Shown: positions 9,701 to 16,600 of the stretch, piece by piece
How the letters are laid out: the number at the start of each line of letters is the position of its first letter
How positions within the stretch are numbered: the first letter of the stretch is position 1
Source of the DNA: a virus
Length of the DNA: 25,870 nucleotides
Direction: 5' to 3' (one strand)
IMG/VR virus record: IMGVR_UViG_3300030109_002884
Location: 14,620-40,489 of that record
Program-made: the position numbers and the translations under genes
The notes under the pieces: generated by a model
What the model saw: only the letters and a program-made list of their open reading frames with translations
The model's database searches: none
What the model was told of the DNA's origin: nothing

Positions 9701-10775
9701 TGATAATAATGATCACGATGGTGATGCAACAACAATTAGTAGGGTTGTAATGGCTGATGGAACTATTGTATTAAAATATACACAAGCTGATGGTAGTTTC
9801 TCAACAACATCACCAAGTAGTACATTAACATATCAAGCTTTAGGTCAACCAGAAATTGGTTCCGCTGCTGGTACGTTAGAAGCTACAATTACTATTGAAA
9901 ATAACAACAATGACACAGATGGTTATAAGGTTGTAAAAAATGTTGATACAAATGATTTTGTTGGTAGCGAATGTACTGGCGTTGTTTCAGCGAGAGTTGA
10001 GGCAAGTACAACAGTTGTTTTAGATGAACCTATTAGAGCATTAACAGCTGGTATGGTTGTAACTGGTGGTGGTGTTACAGCTAAAGGTGCTGATACTAAT
10101 GTTACAATTGCATCAATGAATACTGATCAAAAAACAATAACATTATCTTCAAACCAACAAATATCAGAAGGGGAAACATTAACGTTTTCACCAGCTAATG
10201 ATTGGAAGTTTGATCCTGTAATTGTATCTCAAACAGATAGTGACACATCAGGTGGAGCTGGAACAAGTGGAAAAACAGTTATAGTATTACAAATAAATAT
10301 CGAGCAGTATGGTACAACAAATTTAACACTACCACTTAATGTTTTTGATTGTTTTTCGGAAGTGCCTGCCACTGGTATTCCTGGTACTGGTATTCAAAAA
10401 ATAGGTATGGTTAAATCTGGCAGCGATACAACAATTCAAGGCTTTGGTATTAGTAGTGGAAAAAGGGTTGCTGTTGGTACAGCAGATAATACTATTCTAG
10501 CTGGTACAGTAAGGATATTTGCTGATTTAACGGGTAAATACTCTGATGATATTATAGTTGGTATATCCGCGGCTGAAACTACTGGACTTGATACATACAC
10601 TGGTGATACGTCAGTTACAGCGGCTAAGTATTCAGCTGGTACAGGCGAGGGAACAGGTGATGATTATATAGATGTAAACTGGCAGGTACTAACAGATGGT
10701 CAAGTTACAGCATCAAGTAGTTTACAAATATCTTGGACAGTATCATACCCAAGTTATGAAGACGCATCAAGTTAA
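3714..10775 (+). CDS. Giant tail stabilisation / muzzle-type protein with beta-repeat C-terminal extension
   Basis: A 2353-residue virion protein. The N-terminus (HHFRAGRMNKDLDERLVPNG, then EYRDAQNIEVVTSEGSDVG) is the hallmark of phage tail stabilisation or tubular proteins that cap the short tail. Further core blocks are KFVRYAYRWKYRDGEYSVFS near residue 345, GEYGISKNPESFVSHAYRVY near 1272, and YNLTLKGTSNYTLSYDERVD just after it. The core ends at about residue 1405. After that come about 950 residues of Ser/Thr/Gly-rich beta material with at least three copies of a repeat reading roughly AG-x-x-VTGTGI with a closing TLSS and LTF (one copy at residues 1050-1099 lies inside the core; others at 1406-1467 and 2090-2158). 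The family's core is usually much shorter, so the extension is notable; it may project outward for host or glycan contact (inference). The start is preceded by TAGGAT, but too close to be a good ribosome site. Confidence 0.75.
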   Translation: MPEIKHHFRAGRMNKDLDERLVPNGEYRDAQNIEVVTSEGSDVGSVQNIIGTTLKDGKTYDQNTQALTDWGLVSNSIKDLTNPECVGAIVDSQNDKIYWFIATSDQSVSAIAEYNYSTGEIAPVLVDVKSTSGGILNFSSDYLITGINVVEGLLLFTDNQSEPKKIKIDTFKLGSTNFSTHTLYKVILNGTTISSANFTENHITVAKLSPLQAPTLTMSSSRRSGNGTGTSPVSTKKSFVDSGNNNAVLATQVSVQLTFQGVDNNTTEGPLYQQKDTLVLTHTDSDGDDYEVRVVITRIDSINSNSCVQTVTTKIQTIPDAVPTTDVVWDVLLEEEEPLFENKFVRYAYRWKYRDGEYSVFSPFSEIAFLPNTFEYKSAEGYNEGMANNLRSLTININESRPSDVDEIDILYKESSNNTVYVVETLKEKPDGTFPSLSYEVKSEIIGAVVESNQILRPWDNVPIKAKSQEVTANRLIYANYYQNYNVPSDRLPNIQTTVRQKKITESTTPEGTSITAPGKPAKSLKSQRTYQVGVVYQDAYGRQTPVFSTEKATNQIGKKYAETVTGLDCRLLNDPPIWATHYKYFIKETSNEYYNLALDRFYEAEDGNVWLSFPSSERNKVTEEHYLILKKQHDSNRVVSDPAKYKILDIANEPPKFISVERSSIASATCKILSTNANKPGVGVSEFQVRGPSATENPSFAEGFTSDTVLEIQTSGGTTQKYKVSSGGLNGEFNGGSSPKDIYVIRLEKGFKNTDSTTLADTYLEANDSITIKLYQEKEVNKPEFAGKFFVKINRDSVFDTNIIATFPASTADYSVTKSRKIYEVIPNNGTPTISDDGRTTLQARQDLGWKDSSSWFDANKAKPQIKNPNLDVKNHPNKSGFAKKMIFYWAGVDYGVDWKDNPSSDKGKNHDETNTVNPFLEEISSAGTLFSFANDKKDSDNVYKVTNSTIDYQYRSTKDADKKFIYGKRRQYTIEFEQAENSTGGYQDEFVGNTNQGADSSRISEIRIMRLNIETGEATISSSNPAVFETRPIDSAELDLYYEISDAIPIIRSGMTVTGTNIGSGNTNIVDSALRNNVFTVKNSLGGTVADNTELTFTHSKSIYSFKATVNGAVSSGTDITIDDGKAHGQTQSLDWFNCYSFGQGVESNRLRDDFNAVFIDKGVKVSTVLAEQYKEDHKKNGFIWSGIFNSTSGINRLNQFIQAEPITKDLNPFYGSIQKIHTRDNDLIALCEDKVLNIPANKDVLFNADGNTNLTASNRVLGVAQPYAGEYGISKNPESFVSHAYRVYFTDKARGAVLRLSRDGLTNIAQKGMTDWFKDNLANSTTLVGGYNESKGSYNLTLKGTSNYTLSYDERVDGWTSFKSFIPEFSVSLNNKYHSFKNGDLYCHNNTIRNVFYQRIGKVNGAVSNSTSVTLDTADSKILAGDIVTGTGITGTDVTVSAISGTGVTLSSAQTISDDVVLTFHPTYQTSLNLLLNDSYDLVKGFKTINYEGSDSRVYKYSGTISSVAYTDLLIDEVISKSPTSSEANSLTSTNTKGWYCNAVTTDQQTGSVKEFIEKEGKWFNYIKGDSTTIDNLDSQEFSVQGVGKPSGVTGDTSITGYDVIITLADETGLTLSSVASASGNQSWEQSGNVITLYDIANSTNLNTFDHLLLTFTADTGFTLPSSQSITSQSPTSFEAVGSGSSAWNSTTGVLTLDFTSQTISSADKSISLNLANGGTAKTYSVSGTYFTEEENTTGGNSEVSYTSTGAFDATSTVDLEPDGGATTKTFTADSGFYFKDRATCVIYKESDETKNSSTLGYTITQTTPTLGNGGKDSDDNVIKEVFTITYRHPAATITGDEIMFTAKAEKIFVPPTLAEQGITAFKALNTTIPQAGEPNGRTLEIIGTNNSKFFFRRKIFNSNDDKAEEKYWNGSRWKDAATELTIPSSNSFKVVEYYPATSTKVKFVYDIIPSDPGSVSTLYVGPNPDDTSSKELTLFQYGSVTLTFLAKDDNNDHDGDATTISRVVMADGTIVLKYTQADGSFSTTSPSSTLTYQALGQPEIGSAAGTLEATITIENNNNDTDGYKVVKNVDTNDFVGSECTGVVSARVEASTTVVLDEPIRALTAGMVVTGGGVTAKGADTNVTIASMNTDQKTITLSSNQQISEGETLTFSPANDWKFDPVIVSQTDSDTSGGAGTSGKTVIVLQINIEQYGTTNLTLPLNVFDCFSEVPATGIPGTGIQKIGMVKSGSDTTIQGFGISSGKRVAVGTADNTILAGTVRIFADLTGKYSDDIIVGISAAETTGLDTYTGDTSVTAAKYSAGTGEGTGDDYIDVNWQVLTDGQVTASSSLQISWTVSYPSYEDASS
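6861..7010 (+). repeat. Protein-level beta repeat, copy 1 in the giant tail protein
   Basis: Encodes residues 1050-1099: SGMTVTGTNIGSGNTNI and a closing ELTF. It aligns by eye with the copies at 7929-8114 and 9981-10187. The DNA has diverged, so this is an old duplication or repeated acquisition of a module. Immediately after it, VNGAVSSGTDITIDD echoes the first residues of copy 2. Confidence 0.6.
7929..8114 (+). repeat. Protein-level beta repeat, copy 2 in the giant tail protein
   Basis: Encodes residues 1406-1467: VNGAVSNSTSVTLDTADSK, then ILAGDIVTGTGITGTDVTVS, then GVTLSSAQTISDDVVLTF. This is the clearest copy and marks the junction between the conserved tail core and the C-terminal extension. 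Confidence 0.65.
9981..10187 (+). repeat. Protein-level beta repeat, copy 3 in the giant tail protein
   Basis: Encodes residues 2090-2158: VVSARVEASTTVVLDEPI, then LTAGMVVTGGGVT, then TITLSSNQQISEGETLTF. It has the same order of strands as copy 2, with a short insertion (AKGADTN) in the middle. Confidence 0.65.
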
Positions 10776-10786
10776 AATAAAATAAT

Positions 10787-11119
10787 ATGGCTACAATAAC
10801 ATTAACATTCGCAAAAGATATAAATAAATCAGTACAAGTTGGTGATATGATTTACCATTGTACTATGTCTGGAACAGTTGCCTCTGATCCTATACAAATA
10901 GGTACAGTAACAGCTGTAACAGCTACAACAATAACATGTAATATTTCTATTGCGTCTGCAAGACCAACAACTAGTAGTTTTATAATGTTTAGTAAAGATA
11001 ATCAAGCTAATTTATCATCAATAGATGGTTATTATGCTGAAGTTGAAATGAAAAATGATAGTAATAGTGCTGCAGAAATACACGCTGTAAGCTCTGAGAT
11101 ATTTGCGAGTAGTAAATAA
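10787..11119 (+). CDS. Small beta-rich structural protein, unknown function
   Basis: A 110-residue protein 11 bases after the giant tail gene. It is predicted almost wholly beta (ITLTFAKDINKSVQVGDMIY, then IGTVTAVTATTITCNISIA) and ends with FSKDNQANLSSIDGYYAEVE and a charged SSEIFASSK tail. I recall the ending as common in small proteins of marine phages, with no established role. No signal peptide or membrane segment is present. Tight spacing to the tail gene suggests it is a virion component, perhaps a decoration or fibre-associated protein; that is inference. Confidence 0.6.
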   Translation: MATITLTFAKDINKSVQVGDMIYHCTMSGTVASDPIQIGTVTAVTATTITCNISIASARPTTSSFIMFSKDNQANLSSIDGYYAEVEMKNDSNSAAEIHAVSSEIFASSK

Positions 11120-11171
11120 ACAAAAAAAAGTGTAATTATAATATGTATAAGAAAATTAAAATTTAGAAATT

Positions 11172-11951
11172 ATGTCTTTAACAACCGAGCAACAAGAGCA
11201 ATTTAAAGTATGGCAAGAGTATAGACCGGGTGGTACTGTTGAAGATTTTATGTCAGAAAATAATATAAAAAGTAGTAATATGAGTACAATTTCAAATCAA
11301 AGTTCAGGAACAAATCCAGGAATGGCAGCCTCTGGTATAGGTGGTGTTGCTAGCGGTTTAGCTAGCATAGCTAGTGGTATAATAGGTGGTGGAGCTAGAA
11401 GAAGAGAACAAAAAGCTGCTCAGCAAGAGTATGGTAGAGAAATGGCTTCATTTAGGCGTATGGATACTTCTAATTTAGCTGCTGGTATGCAAAATACCTT
11501 TGAAGATCTAACGGTTAACCAACAACAAGCTCAATTTGAAGCACAACAACAACAACAAGGTTTAGCAAATACACTTGGTGCAATGCAAGGTGCAGCTGGT
11601 GGTAGTGGTATTGCGGCGTTAGCTCAAGCTATGGCTGGTCAACAATCAGCAAACCTACAACAAGCAAGTGCTAGTATAGGTCAACAAGAAGCTGCAAATC
11701 AAATGGCAGCAGCAAAAGGTGCTCAAAACGTTCAACAAATGCAATATGCTGGAGCAGAACAAGCAAGAGGTTTAGCACAAGATAAACAAACTCAACTTTT
11801 AGGTATGGCAATGGAAAGAAAATCACAAGCTGATGCTGCTAGACAACAAGCAACGCAAGCTATAGTTGGTGGTATTGGTGGTGTAATTGGTGGTGCTGCA
11901 ACGGCAATGGCTGGTGGAGTTGGTGGAGATAATTTCTTAAGTGGTGATTAA
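11172..11951 (+). CDS. Gly/Ala/Gln-rich internal virion (ejection) protein candidate
   Basis: A 259-residue low-complexity protein. The N-terminus (MSLTTEQQEQFKVWQEYRPG) is soluble. It is followed by a Gly/Ala/Ser hydrophobic stretch around residues 50-75 (GIGGVASGLASIASGIIGGG), a long Gln/Ala-rich helical middle (QQQAQFEAQQQQQGLANTLG), and a second Gly-rich hydrophobic segment at the C-terminus (IVGGIGGVIGGAATAMAGGV). The pattern of membrane-compatible glycine segments flanking an amphipathic helix resembles small ejection proteins of podoviruses such as T7 gp14, encoded before larger internal proteins exactly as here. The similarity is in composition and gene order, not in alignable sequence. 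The upstream gap of about 50 bases holds only A/T-rich sequence. Confidence 0.55.
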   Translation: MSLTTEQQEQFKVWQEYRPGGTVEDFMSENNIKSSNMSTISNQSSGTNPGMAASGIGGVASGLASIASGIIGGGARRREQKAAQQEYGREMASFRRMDTSNLAAGMQNTFEDLTVNQQQAQFEAQQQQQGLANTLGAMQGAAGGSGIAALAQAMAGQQSANLQQASASIGQQEAANQMAAAKGAQNVQQMQYAGAEQARGLAQDKQTQLLGMAMERKSQADAARQQATQAIVGGIGGVIGGAATAMAGGVGGDNFLSGD

Positions 11952-12016
11952 TAATATTAATAAACAATTATGACAAATTTACAAGAAGCGGCGAGACGAA
12001 TGTACTCGGCAAAAGG
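11951..12016 (+). repeat. 66-bp direct repeat, copy 1
   Basis: Positions 11951-12016 are repeated at 12035-12100 with a single mismatch (T at 11961, C at 12045). The unit covers a short leader, the start codon and the first 15-16 codons. The offset is 84 bp, a multiple of three. Such near-identity in a fast-evolving genome indicates either a recent duplication or active conservation. Confidence 0.97.
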
Positions 12017-12038
12017 CTCTGGTACAATAGGAGGATAA
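11970..12038 (+). CDS. 22-residue micro-ORF sharing the N-terminus of the next gene
   Basis: Starts at an ATG in the context ACAATTATG, identical to that of the downstream gene. It encodes MTNLQEAARRMYSAKG, the same first 16 residues as the 518-residue protein, followed by its own tail SGTIGG and a stop. It could be a real small virion peptide, a leader peptide that tunes translation of the next gene, or a by-product of the duplication. The leader is duplicated with the coding part, so it should be translated if the next gene is. Confidence 0.5.
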   Translation: MTNLQEAARRMYSAKGSGTIGG

Positions 12039-12100
12039 TATTAACAAACAATTATGACAAATTTACAAGAAGCGGCGAGACGAATGTACTCGGCAAAAGG
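12035..12100 (+). repeat. 66-bp direct repeat, copy 2
   Basis: Second copy of the 11951-12016 unit, providing the leader, start codon and first codons of the 518-residue gene. The stop codon of the micro-ORF lies in the leader of this copy. Confidence 0.97.
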
Positions 12101-13610
12101 TTTTACAGATTATGGAAAAATTCTTGGAGCTGGTTTAAAAGAAGCAACTAGAAATATAGCTATCGCTAGAGAACAAGAGGAAAAAGAAGCTAAAGCGGAA
12201 CGCAAACAAAGGGATGCGTTTGCGCTTGATTTGTACGCCAAAAGACCATCAATTAATGAAGGTGCTGTTCCACCTGAGATGTTACCTGTTATTAAAAATT
12301 GGCTTTTAGATACAAGAAATCAATATAACGAAGCGGTACAAAATTTATCTGGAGATATTAGTGATCCATCTTACAGAGCTGCTATTGATATGGCTAACAA
12401 AGTTAAAACCAACTACGCAAATTTGAGTAGTCAAATGAGTATGTTTAGGGAAGGTCAAAAGGAGTATTTAGAGACAGTTGGAACAACTGATTTTTCTAAT
12501 AGCAATAGCCAGACAGATATTGATTTAGTTTCATCAGTTTATAATAAAGATTTTTCAAACTTTACCGTAGATAATAATGGTAAAGTTGTTTTAGAAACAA
12601 AACAGGGAATTAAAACATTAGATGAAATAAATGAGCTGTTTAATTCATTAAATCCTAAAACACCAAAACAAACACAGGGTTTATCTAAAATAACTAATCA
12701 AGGAAAAAAGAATGGTATGGATGGTTACGAGTTAACGGAATCAGATTTTAATGATATATCTGCTGATCTTGGTATGTTATTTGCAGATAGACAAAATACA
12801 ATTTCTTATGTTTTTGATAACCCAGGAGCAAAACAGTTTATAAGTAATTCATTTAAATTGGAAGATGGTTCTTTTCCTGATGAAAAAATGGATCTTGCTG
12901 ATAAAAAAGATGGAATTATAGATGATGAATGGATTAGAAATCCTGAAAACTATGATTTAATATATGATAAGGTTATTGAACATGGAATTGATCTAGCTAA
13001 ACGTTCTAATCAAGAAGGTTTATCAAGATATAACATGAAACAAAAAGAATCTAAGAATCAACGAGAGGGAGAAAATCCTTACTCTAATATTCAAGGTGAA
13101 ATATCTACTATAATAAATTCAAATAATTTAGATCAGTATTTGTTGGCGGCGGAAGATGAATTCCATCCACCAATCTGGGAGGCTAACTTAGGTCCGGGTT
13201 CAGGTAAAAGTAGTGGTAATTATCGTTTAGTTTGGGATTCTACAGAAAAAGAGTTTCAGGTACAAAAAGGTCAAGGAAGTTCAGCGGGAGATTATAGATG
13301 GGTTATACAAGATTCCCTTCCATTTCCAAATACTAATAAATTTTATAAAGAAGATAGACAGGAGTTATTAAATTTTTTAGAAAAAGAAATTGGTTGGATT
13401 CAAAATCGACAAACATCTAACATTGAAGTTGATGAACAATTTGGTGCTAAACCCGCTGATGTTATCGAGGAAATTGAATATGATCCAGATAAAGATATAA
13501 ACGTAAAATCAGACGCAACAAATATTAACATCACTGGTATACCTAGTGGAGAAGACGCTAGAAATTTTGGTAAAGAAGTAAGAAAAAATATTCTTAATAT
13601 ATTTAACTAA
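12054..13610 (+). CDS. Candidate internal virion / ejection protein, 518 residues, unknown family
   Basis: The start is fixed by the duplicated ACAATTATG leader. Residues about 30-60 are a highly charged helix (IAREQEEKEAKAERKQRD). The middle is mostly helical with Asn/Ser-rich loops; residues about 255-300 are acidic (EKMDLADKKDGIIDDEW). Around residue 380 is a Gly/Ser stretch (EANLGPGSGKSSGNYRLVWD). No catalytic motif, signal peptide or membrane segment is visible. It lies between the small Gly-rich candidate ejection protein and the 2253-residue protein with only two bases before the latter, matching the order of the gp14-15-16 ejection genes of T7-like phages. A role in genome ejection is inferred from order alone. 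Confidence 0.55.
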   Translation: MTNLQEAARRMYSAKGFTDYGKILGAGLKEATRNIAIAREQEEKEAKAERKQRDAFALDLYAKRPSINEGAVPPEMLPVIKNWLLDTRNQYNEAVQNLSGDISDPSYRAAIDMANKVKTNYANLSSQMSMFREGQKEYLETVGTTDFSNSNSQTDIDLVSSVYNKDFSNFTVDNNGKVVLETKQGIKTLDEINELFNSLNPKTPKQTQGLSKITNQGKKNGMDGYELTESDFNDISADLGMLFADRQNTISYVFDNPGAKQFISNSFKLEDGSFPDEKMDLADKKDGIIDDEWIRNPENYDLIYDKVIEHGIDLAKRSNQEGLSRYNMKQKESKNQREGENPYSNIQGEISTIINSNNLDQYLLAAEDEFHPPIWEANLGPGSGKSSGNYRLVWDSTEKEFQVQKGQGSSAGDYRWVIQDSLPFPNTNKFYKEDRQELLNFLEKEIGWIQNRQTSNIEVDEQFGAKPADVIEEIEYDPDKDINVKSDATNINITGIPSGEDARNFGKEVRKNILNIFN

Positions 13611-13612
13611 TT

Positions 13613-16600
13613 ATGGAAAGATATATAGTAGATGGTCAAATATATAAGGTTAAACCTGAAAATATTGAAATATTTTTACAAAGATTCCCTACGGCTCAAA
13701 AAATATCTCAAGAGCAAAATACAATAAATGACATACGAAACGCACCTGTTATACGTAAATCAGAAGTTGAACAAGAATATAAACCTAATGGTTTTGAAAA
13801 AGGATTTGCATTTATGGTTGATTCAGCAACAGAGGGGTTTACTGATACACCAGCAACAGATTGGTGGGTTGGAAGAGACGGTGATGCGAGAACAGCGCTG
13901 TATAATGGTAAATTAAGAGCGAACGCTTTTGATGGTATTAATGATGTTTTTGGTTTATCTGAAGATGATTATATGACAGAAGAACAAGCTGAGAAATTTC
14001 AAAAATCCCTTAATTCTATGGGTAGTATGAAAGAAGTTCAATCATTTAAACAGTGGCAGTTTGATTATGATGAAATTTTAAATAAATATGTTGATCAATC
14101 TAAAGATTCTAAAGAATTTTCACCAGCACAACAAATAAGAGGGCATTTAGCTGCGGCTGTTGGCGCTACAACAAAAAATGGTCCTGGAGCAATGATGGGT
14201 GTTATGTTAGAATCACTACGTGGAATGGGTGATATGGATATTATAGCACCTGGTATAACAACCGCTGGTGGTGTTTTTGCAAAAACTAGAAATCCATTAA
14301 TGAGTTTGGCTGCGGGTTGGGGAGCAATGAATTACCAAGCGGAATCAATAAATACATTTTCAGAATTAGTAAGAGAAGAATTAGGTGAAGATATTTCAAC
14401 AGAAAATATATTAAAGTTATTTAATGATAAAGAAAAAATTGATGAACTAGAAACAAGATCAAGATTAAGAGGTGGTGTTATAGCTTTGTCGGAAGCAGGT
14501 GGTGCTGTATTTGGAGGAAAAGCCGCTGGAATAGTTAGCAAGCAAGTTAGTAAAAAGGTTGGTACAAGTTTACCAGGTAGACTTGCCGCGGGTACAGCGG
14601 GTGTTGGAGCTGCAGGTGCTGTTGAAATGCCAGCAAGTTTTGTTGGGGAAATAGGTGGTCAGGTTGTAGCTGGTCAAGATATAGATATAAAAGAGGGTGT
14701 TGTTGAATCATTAGCAAGTATTGGAACCGCTGCAATAAGTGGTCCGCTTGGTATGGGGCGATCTATATTACAATCCCCCTCATATAAGATAGGTGGAAAA
14801 AACGTTACCAGACAAGATATATTAAAATCTATAAAACACGCTAAAGATTCTGATTTACTTAGTCAGTACGCGGCAAATGTTGAAATTAAAAATGATCCTG
14901 TTTTAAAAGAAATGTTTAATAATAGATTTTTAAAATCTGCTATAAAACTTCAGGTTGATAAAAGAATTACCAACGAAAGCGATAGAAATGATATTACTGA
15001 ATTAGAATTAGAAAAAAGAAAATTAAAAAACAACGAAACACATACAGCTAAATTACGATTAAAAGAAATTGAAACAGAGATAGAAAATATAAGAAATCAA
15101 TATTCTAAAACAGGTAGATTAACACGTGAGGCGCAGGCGATAAGAGATAAACAAGCTGATTTAATGAAATCGTTAGGTGATGTAAAATTTAAAAGAGGAT
15201 TAGAGTTTGCTAAAGAATACAGTAGTTTATATAACCTAACTGTAGATGACAGCATGACGGTTGAAGAAATAAGAAATGAATTTGGTGAAACCGCGGCTAA
15301 GAGTAGTGGGCTTGTTGATCCTGAATCTAATAGAATAATAATAAATACTGAAGTAGCCAAAACAAAAGGAATAAGTGGTGCTAATGTGGGTAATCACGAA
15401 CTTTTACATGGCATATTAAATGCTAGTGGTATTAAAATAAAAAAATCTATGGTAACAGAATTTTTAAATATCATAGGTTCTGATGCTAAAGCAAAAATAC
15501 TAGAAAGAAAAAAAATATATGGAAAAGATTGGAATGATCAAGAGTATTTTACAATATATTCTGATATGTCAGCTGATCCAAATTTTGAATATAATAGCAA
15601 TGTTTTTGATTCATTAAAAGACTATTTTAGAAGATTATTTCAAGATTTAGGTGTAAAAAAGGTGGACTTTAAAGATATGAATGCTAAGGGAATGTATAAT
15701 TTTATAAGAGATTATAATAGAAGTATACATAAAGGTGTTTTAAGTAAGGGTTTAATTAAACAAGGTGAAGGTAAAGGAAAATCAAAACAATTTTCTTTAT
15801 CAATGACTGGTTCACAGAACATAAACGACATATATAATACAAAGGGTATAGAAGGTGGTTGGCAAGATATGGAAAGATTGTTAAAACCTACAGCAAAAGG
15901 ATTAGCTAATAGATACAGAAATGTACCTGGGTATAATCAAACAAAAGATATTTTAGTTGATGAAATATTAACAGGGCCAAGGGGTATGTTTGATGTTATA
16001 ATGGATTATGATACTAAAAAGAAAGCTGGTCAAGATATGGGTGAGTTGTCTGGTTATATTAACAATTCATTTTCAACAAAAACTGGATTTAAAAGATATA
16101 TAGAAATTGCAAATAGAATATTAGGTGAAGAATTTACAACTGATATAACTGAAGTAAAAGACATAGCGGTTGAAGAAACAAAAACACCAAAGGTTACTAA
16201 AAAACCTGAAGCAAGAAAAATAAAACCCATTGATTTAGTTGATGATGTTAAATTAAAAGAAAAATACACAAAAGATGTACAAGAAAAAATAAAAGATATT
16301 GATATAAATAATTTAACATTTAAAAACCTAAAAGATTTATCAGCTAAAAATACAGCAGAAATATTTGGTGTGGCTATGAAAAAAGTAACTGATCCTGCTG
16401 CAAATTTAACTAAACAAGAAAAAGAAAACGCGTTAATATTTATACGTAAAAACGCTTTAGACTTAATAGATTTATTACCAGAAGGTGCTATTACAGAAGC
16501 TGCATCAGAAAGTTTATTAGGCACATCAACTGGTGTACCCAAAAGTTTATTAAATAAATTTTATACTAAACAAGATAGAATAACTAAAGGAGCTGGATTA

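Noticed and set aside
14547-14735. Gln/Leu-rich minus-strand frame
   Set aside because: Low-complexity shadow of a glycine/alanine-rich stretch of the plus-strand gene.
16054-16542. 162-residue minus-strand open frame inside the 2253-residue gene
   Set aside because: It is antisense to a gene with continuous coding signal, is Ser/Phe-rich as expected from complemented AT-rich codons, and has no own start context.
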